From contig DAINSQ010000200.1 of the NCBI GenBank assembly GCA_036741235.1, positions 1-8,541 on the forward strand: 8,541 bases of DNA, in the 5' to 3' direction. Below the pieces are notes generated by a model. That model saw nothing but the letters and a program-made list of their open reading frames with translations, did not search any database and was not told where the DNA came from. Made by a program: the position numbers and the translations under genes. Source of the DNA: JABWBR01 sp036741235 (GTDB lineage Bacteria > Bacteroidota > Bacteroidia > Chitinophagales > Saprospiraceae). Below, one piece after another: positions 5,873 to 8,541 of this stretch; positions within the stretch are counted from its first letter, which is position 1, and every line of letters begins with the position of its first letter.

Positions 5873-7219
5873 ATGAAAAGAAAACTTACTCGCAAGGGCA
5901 GGTGCGCCTATCGTTATTTTCTCATTTCCACCATTATTCTGGCCGCTATCGGACTGTCATTTCGCCTGACAAAGGAATTGATTGTTGCGCCGGATATTAC
6001 CGTATCTCCGGTTGAACCCTTCTGCAGCACTGGCGACAGCCTGTGCCTGGGGTTTGTCGACATTCCTTTTAGTGTATCAGTCGATTGTGGGCAGGCGGCG
6101 CCCGGGCTTGTCGCCCTGGTCGACGGGCAGGCGGCGCCCAATTCCCTTAGCGGCGCTTATCCCGATTACGTCTTCAGCGGCAGTTTTGCCGTGGGCATGC
6201 ACGAGCTGGTTTTGCAGGTTACGGACAGCTGCGGACAAACAGCGGCGGAGACGATGTCGTTTGAGGTGGTGGATTGCCAGGCGCCGCAGGTGGTCTGGGC
6301 AAGTGGAATTGCTATCGAATTTTCACCGGTAAATCCGCCGCAAGATGTGGACGGCGACGGCAATCCGGATTATTCGGGCCAATGGCTGATCGCTGAAGAA
6401 TTGGTAGTTCAAGCCGGCGGAGATTGTACGTCGCCGCTGCGGTTTTCGGTGCGCCTGCCCTGGCAAAATGGTGCGCCCGACCCCGATCAGTCGGAGGTTT
6501 GGCTGCACTGCTTTAATACATATACTGAAAATATATATGTAGACCTCTACGCATGGGATAATGCCGATAACCCCTATTCGCTTCAGCCCGACAGCACGTT
6601 GGGAGGGCCCAATTACGCTCATGCCCAGGCGTATGTTTTGTTGCAAAATATGTTCATTCATTGCGGTTCGTGGTGGCCGCCTCATCAAGTCGGTTTGGCC
6701 AACTTCGCAGGCGTCATTGAAACGGCAGAAGGGCTTCGACTGGATAGCGTTCAGGTAACCGTGAGCGGCGGCAGCAACCTGATTCAATTGACCAATCAAT
6801 ACGGCCAGTTCGCAGCAGCCGTTATCCCGGACTATAGCTATACGATTTCACCCCATTATGACAATATGCCGATTAACGGTGTGACGACGGCTGACCTGGT
6901 ATTGATCAACAAACACATACTTGGCTTGCAATTGATTGCCAACCCCTATAAGCTTATCGCCGCTGACGCCAATAGTTCAAAGGCTGTTACCGTACAAGAT
7001 ATTATCGCGCTTCGCCGGTTGATTTTGCATATCGATAGCGATTTCAATAACAATACCAGTTGGCGCTTTGTACCCAAAACATACGTTTTTCCAGATCCGG
7101 CTAATCCCTGGCAGGAAGTTTTTCCCGAAGTACACACCTTCAACAACATCTCGCCAGGAAGTTACATTGCCGATTTTGTAGCCATCAAAATCGGCGATGT
7201 CAACAGCAGCGCGTTATAA
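5873..7219 (+). CDS. Exported protein with HYR-like module and dockerin-like C-terminus (copy 1)
   Basis: This 448-residue protein has a basic N-terminus and one hydrophobic segment (about 16-30) acting as signal peptide or anchor. Residues about 45-138 form a Cys-containing Ig/HYR-like module (Cys51, 58, 72, 120, 135). Residues about 140-260 form a second beta module containing a calcium-type loop, DVDGDGNPD (158-166). A carboxypeptidase-regulatory-like segment follows (about 277-330). The end is dockerin-like: 'NGVTTADLVLINKHILG' (335-351) and 'DANSSKAVTVQDIIALRRL' (365-383), then 'NNTSWRFVP' (393-401). The first dockerin repeat has lost most calcium ligands. The protein ends at 'KIGDVNSSAL', with no type IX sorting domain after it. 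ATG 5873 is preferred to an in-frame GTG at 5852, which would only add seven polar residues. The next gene is a paralogue 23 bases downstream. An extracellular structural or adhesive role is inferred. Confidence 0.85.
   Translation: MKRKLTRKGRCAYRYFLISTIILAAIGLSFRLTKELIVAPDITVSPVEPFCSTGDSLCLGFVDIPFSVSVDCGQAAPGLVALVDGQAAPNSLSGAYPDYVFSGSFAVGMHELVLQVTDSCGQTAAETMSFEVVDCQAPQVVWASGIAIEFSPVNPPQDVDGDGNPDYSGQWLIAEELVVQAGGDCTSPLRFSVRLPWQNGAPDPDQSEVWLHCFNTYTENIYVDLYAWDNADNPYSLQPDSTLGGPNYAHAQAYVLLQNMFIHCGSWWPPHQVGLANFAGVIETAEGLRLDSVQVTVSGGSNLIQLTNQYGQFAAAVIPDYSYTISPHYDNMPINGVTTADLVLINKHILGLQLIANPYKLIAADANSSKAVTVQDIIALRRLILHIDSDFNNNTSWRFVPKTYVFPDPANPWQEVFPEVHTFNNISPGSYIADFVAIKIGDVNSSAL
6014..6286. repeat. 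273-bp near-identical block, copy 1 (partner 7378-7650)
   Basis: This block aligns without gaps to 7378-7650 at a constant offset of 1364. It differs at eight positions: 6028, 6031, 6047, 6056, 6076, 6079, 6094 and 6235. Only 6056 changes a residue (Val to Ala). Seven of the eight fall in the first 81 bases, and 6095-6234 is an uninterrupted 140-base identity. The block encodes the HYR-like module of both paralogues. The sequence outside it diverges quickly, most sharply on the right after the GGCGCC site (6280-6285). Confidence 0.95.
6089..6139 (+). repeat. 15-bp direct repeat inside the HYR-like module
   Basis: GGGCAGGCGGCGCCC occurs at 6089-6103 and 6125-6139, exactly 12 codons apart. It gives the peptide GQAAP twice ('CGQAAPG' and 'DGQAAPN'). 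Both copies contain the palindrome GGCGCC, and GCCCGGGC follows the first, so the segment can form GC-rich stems. In the partner gene the first copy has one change (GGGCAAGCGG). Confidence 0.8.
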
Positions 7220-7234
7220 TTTTACCCTAAAATT
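7218..7234 (+). other. Perfect A/T hairpin between the tandem paralogues
   Basis: AATTTTA (7218-7224) and TAAAATT (7228-7234) form a perfect seven-base inverted repeat around a CCC loop. The left arm begins in the TAA stop of copy 1, and the right arm ends eight bases before ATG 7243 of copy 2. All pairs are A-T and no T-run follows, so it is a poor terminator. It could instead influence RNA ends or translation of the second gene. A chance origin is possible in an AT-rich gap. Confidence 0.35.
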
Positions 7235-7242
7235 CACAGCTC

Positions 7243-8541
7243 ATGAAAAAGTGGATTACTCTCAACAACGGCCGGAAGACGGCAATAGCAGTGATTGTAA
7301 TAGCCGCGTTCGCCGGACTGTCGTTTCGCTATTTACAGCAAAAAACAACCGCGCCGCAAATTTCGGTACCTGCCTTCGAACCCTTCTGCAGTACCGGCGA
7401 CAGCCTGTGCTTGGGGTTTGCCGACATTCCTTTTAGTGTGTCGGTCGATTGTGGGCAAGCGGCGCCCGGGCTTGTCGCCCTGGTCGACGGGCAGGCGGCG
7501 CCCAATTCCCTTAGCGGCGCTTATCCCGATTACGTCTTCAGCGGCAGTTTTGCCGTGGGCATGCACGAGCTGGTTTTGCAGGTTACGGACAGCTGCGGGC
7601 AAACAGCGGCGGAGACGATGTCGTTTGAGGTGGTGGATTGCCAGGCGCCGGCGCCGGTTTTGTACAGTAATTTAATCCTGCAATTATTTCCCAATTTTCC
7701 CCAAACCGACGTAAACGGGGATGGCACGGTTGACCCGGGCGTAACATTGGTTTATGCCAGTGATTTTGTACAACAGGCCGGCAGCGATTGCACTTTACCG
7801 GTAGTGTATTCCATTCATAGAACCGCCGATATTTTGAATGGAACAGACGTGCCCGATCCGGAGCAATCCAATATGATATTTACCTGCTCAGATTGTTACG
7901 CCGACATTCCCCTTCGAATCTATGCATGGGATAGCGCTCTTAATCCATATTCCGTTCAACCGGATGGAACCTTGGGAGGCAGAAACTATTCTTACCATGA
8001 AGTTTTTGTTGAAGTTCGGGGTGATATGTTCGATATTTGCTGCGAATCGGGTTACGACCACTCCCTCGGCGGTCAAATTGAAATGCTCTACGCGATACCG
8101 GTTAGTGGCGTGGAAGTCATCTTAGAGCGAAATAACACCCAGATGGTACGGGTCACAGGAGAAAACGGCGACTATTTTTTCTCAGACCTGCCATTTTCTG
8201 ATGATTTGACCTTGACGCCCTACCTAAATAGCGACCACAGAAACGGCGTCACTACTGCTGATATCATCTTTTTACACAAACATATTCAGGGCGTTTTGCC
8301 TTTTAACAGTCCCTACCGGTATATAGCCGCCGATGTCAATAATTCAAAGACAATTTCGGTTCACGATATTATTGTGATAAGGAGACTGATATTGGGTTTG
8401 ATTGATACTTTTCCAAATAATACCAGTTGGCGTTTTGTGCCGGCGGATTATGCTTTTCCCGTGCCAACCAACCCCTGGTGGGAGGTATTTCCGGAGCAAT
8501 GCGTCTTCGACGACCTCCAACCCGGTGTGACGCTTGCCGAT
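7243..8541 (+). CDS. Exported protein with HYR-like module and dockerin-like C-terminus (copy 2, cut by window end)
   Basis: The frame is open from ATG 7243 to the last base, 433 codons without a stop, and is a paralogue of the preceding gene. A hydrophobic segment (about 13-27, ending GLSF as in copy 1) should direct export. The HYR-like module (about 43-136) is almost identical to copy 1. The second module (about 138-260) is diverged and holds the calcium-type loop DVNGDGTVD (156-164) and extra Cys pairs (215/218 and 266/267). A carboxypeptidase-regulatory-like segment (about 276-328) is followed by dockerin-like repeats: 'NGVTTADIIFLHKHIQG' (334-350) and 'DVNNSKTISVHDIIVIRRL' (364-382), then 'NNTSWRFVP' (392-400). 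By comparison with copy 1, only about 14 codons are missing, if the gene ends in the same way. Whether a sorting domain or a third paralogue follows cannot be seen. Confidence 0.85.
   Translation, partial: MKKWITLNNGRKTAIAVIVIAAFAGLSFRYLQQKTTAPQISVPAFEPFCSTGDSLCLGFADIPFSVSVDCGQAAPGLVALVDGQAAPNSLSGAYPDYVFSGSFAVGMHELVLQVTDSCGQTAAETMSFEVVDCQAPAPVLYSNLILQLFPNFPQTDVNGDGTVDPGVTLVYASDFVQQAGSDCTLPVVYSIHRTADILNGTDVPDPEQSNMIFTCSDCYADIPLRIYAWDSALNPYSVQPDGTLGGRNYSYHEVFVEVRGDMFDICCESGYDHSLGGQIEMLYAIPVSGVEVILERNNTQMVRVTGENGDYFFSDLPFSDDLTLTPYLNSDHRNGVTTADIIFLHKHIQGVLPFNSPYRYIAADVNNSKTISVHDIIVIRRLILGLIDTFPNNTSWRFVPADYAFPVPTNPWWEVFPEQCVFDDLQPGVTLAD
7378..7650. repeat. 273-bp near-identical block, copy 2 (partner 6014-6286)
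   Basis: This is the second copy of the block at 6014-6286, with 265 of 273 bases identical. Its right edge is abrupt: after the shared CAGGCGCCG, this copy repeats GCGCCG and then reads into unrelated sequence. On the left, the two genes share only scattered bases before GAACCC. The pattern fits recent homogenisation or insertion of one module between two older paralogues. Confidence 0.95.

Overview
The window looks like a chromosomal piece of a member of the Bacteroidota, probably of the Saprospiraceae/Lewinella type. Three things point there. Most genes lack a Shine-Dalgarno sequence. A promoter of the TTTG / TAnnTTTG class sits before the gene at 5873. The two genes at the right end have a layout I associate with secreted proteins of that group: an Ig/HYR-like Cys-rich module, a DxDGDGxxD calcium-type loop and a degenerate dockerin-like C-terminus with a 'NNTSWRFVP' block. 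The assignment rests on recognition by eye, not on a search.

Layout. 1-271: no gene, but a concentration of short repeats: a 9-mer direct repeat, a small hairpin between direct repeats, a four-tract G-quadruplex motif and a 7-base periodic tract. 272-772 (+): a RimJ/RimL-type GNAT acetyltransferase whose stop codon lies inside a second, cleaner heptamer array (764-820). 821-871: AT-rich convergent intergenic stretch. 872-3855 (-): a two-gene operon. The first gene (3855 to 1663) is a lipoprotein of the S9A prolyl oligopeptidase family. The second (1666 to 872) is a membrane diadenylate cyclase of the CdaA/DacA family, whose ATG overlaps the stop of the first as ATGA. 3928-5761 (+): a second operon, with a secreted coiled-coil protein of unknown function followed four bases later by a MiaE-type tRNA hydroxylase. 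5873 to the window end (+): two tandem paralogous exported proteins with dockerin-like ends. The second runs off the window.

Main points of interest. (1) The prolyl oligopeptidase homologue keeps the whole family framework, but by alignment it has lost the catalytic Ser (Gly580), the catalytic His (Tyr697) and the oxyanion-hole Tyr (Asp501). It looks like a full-length pseudoprotease, and it is translationally coupled to the c-di-AMP synthase. (2) The two tandem paralogues share a 273-bp block with only 8 differences, inside genes that are otherwise strongly diverged. This suggests gene conversion or module exchange. (3) The acetyltransferase gene is bracketed by 7-base periodic arrays in opposite orientation, and the downstream array supplies its stop codon.

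I found no rRNA, tRNA, CRISPR array, insertion sequence or phage gene.
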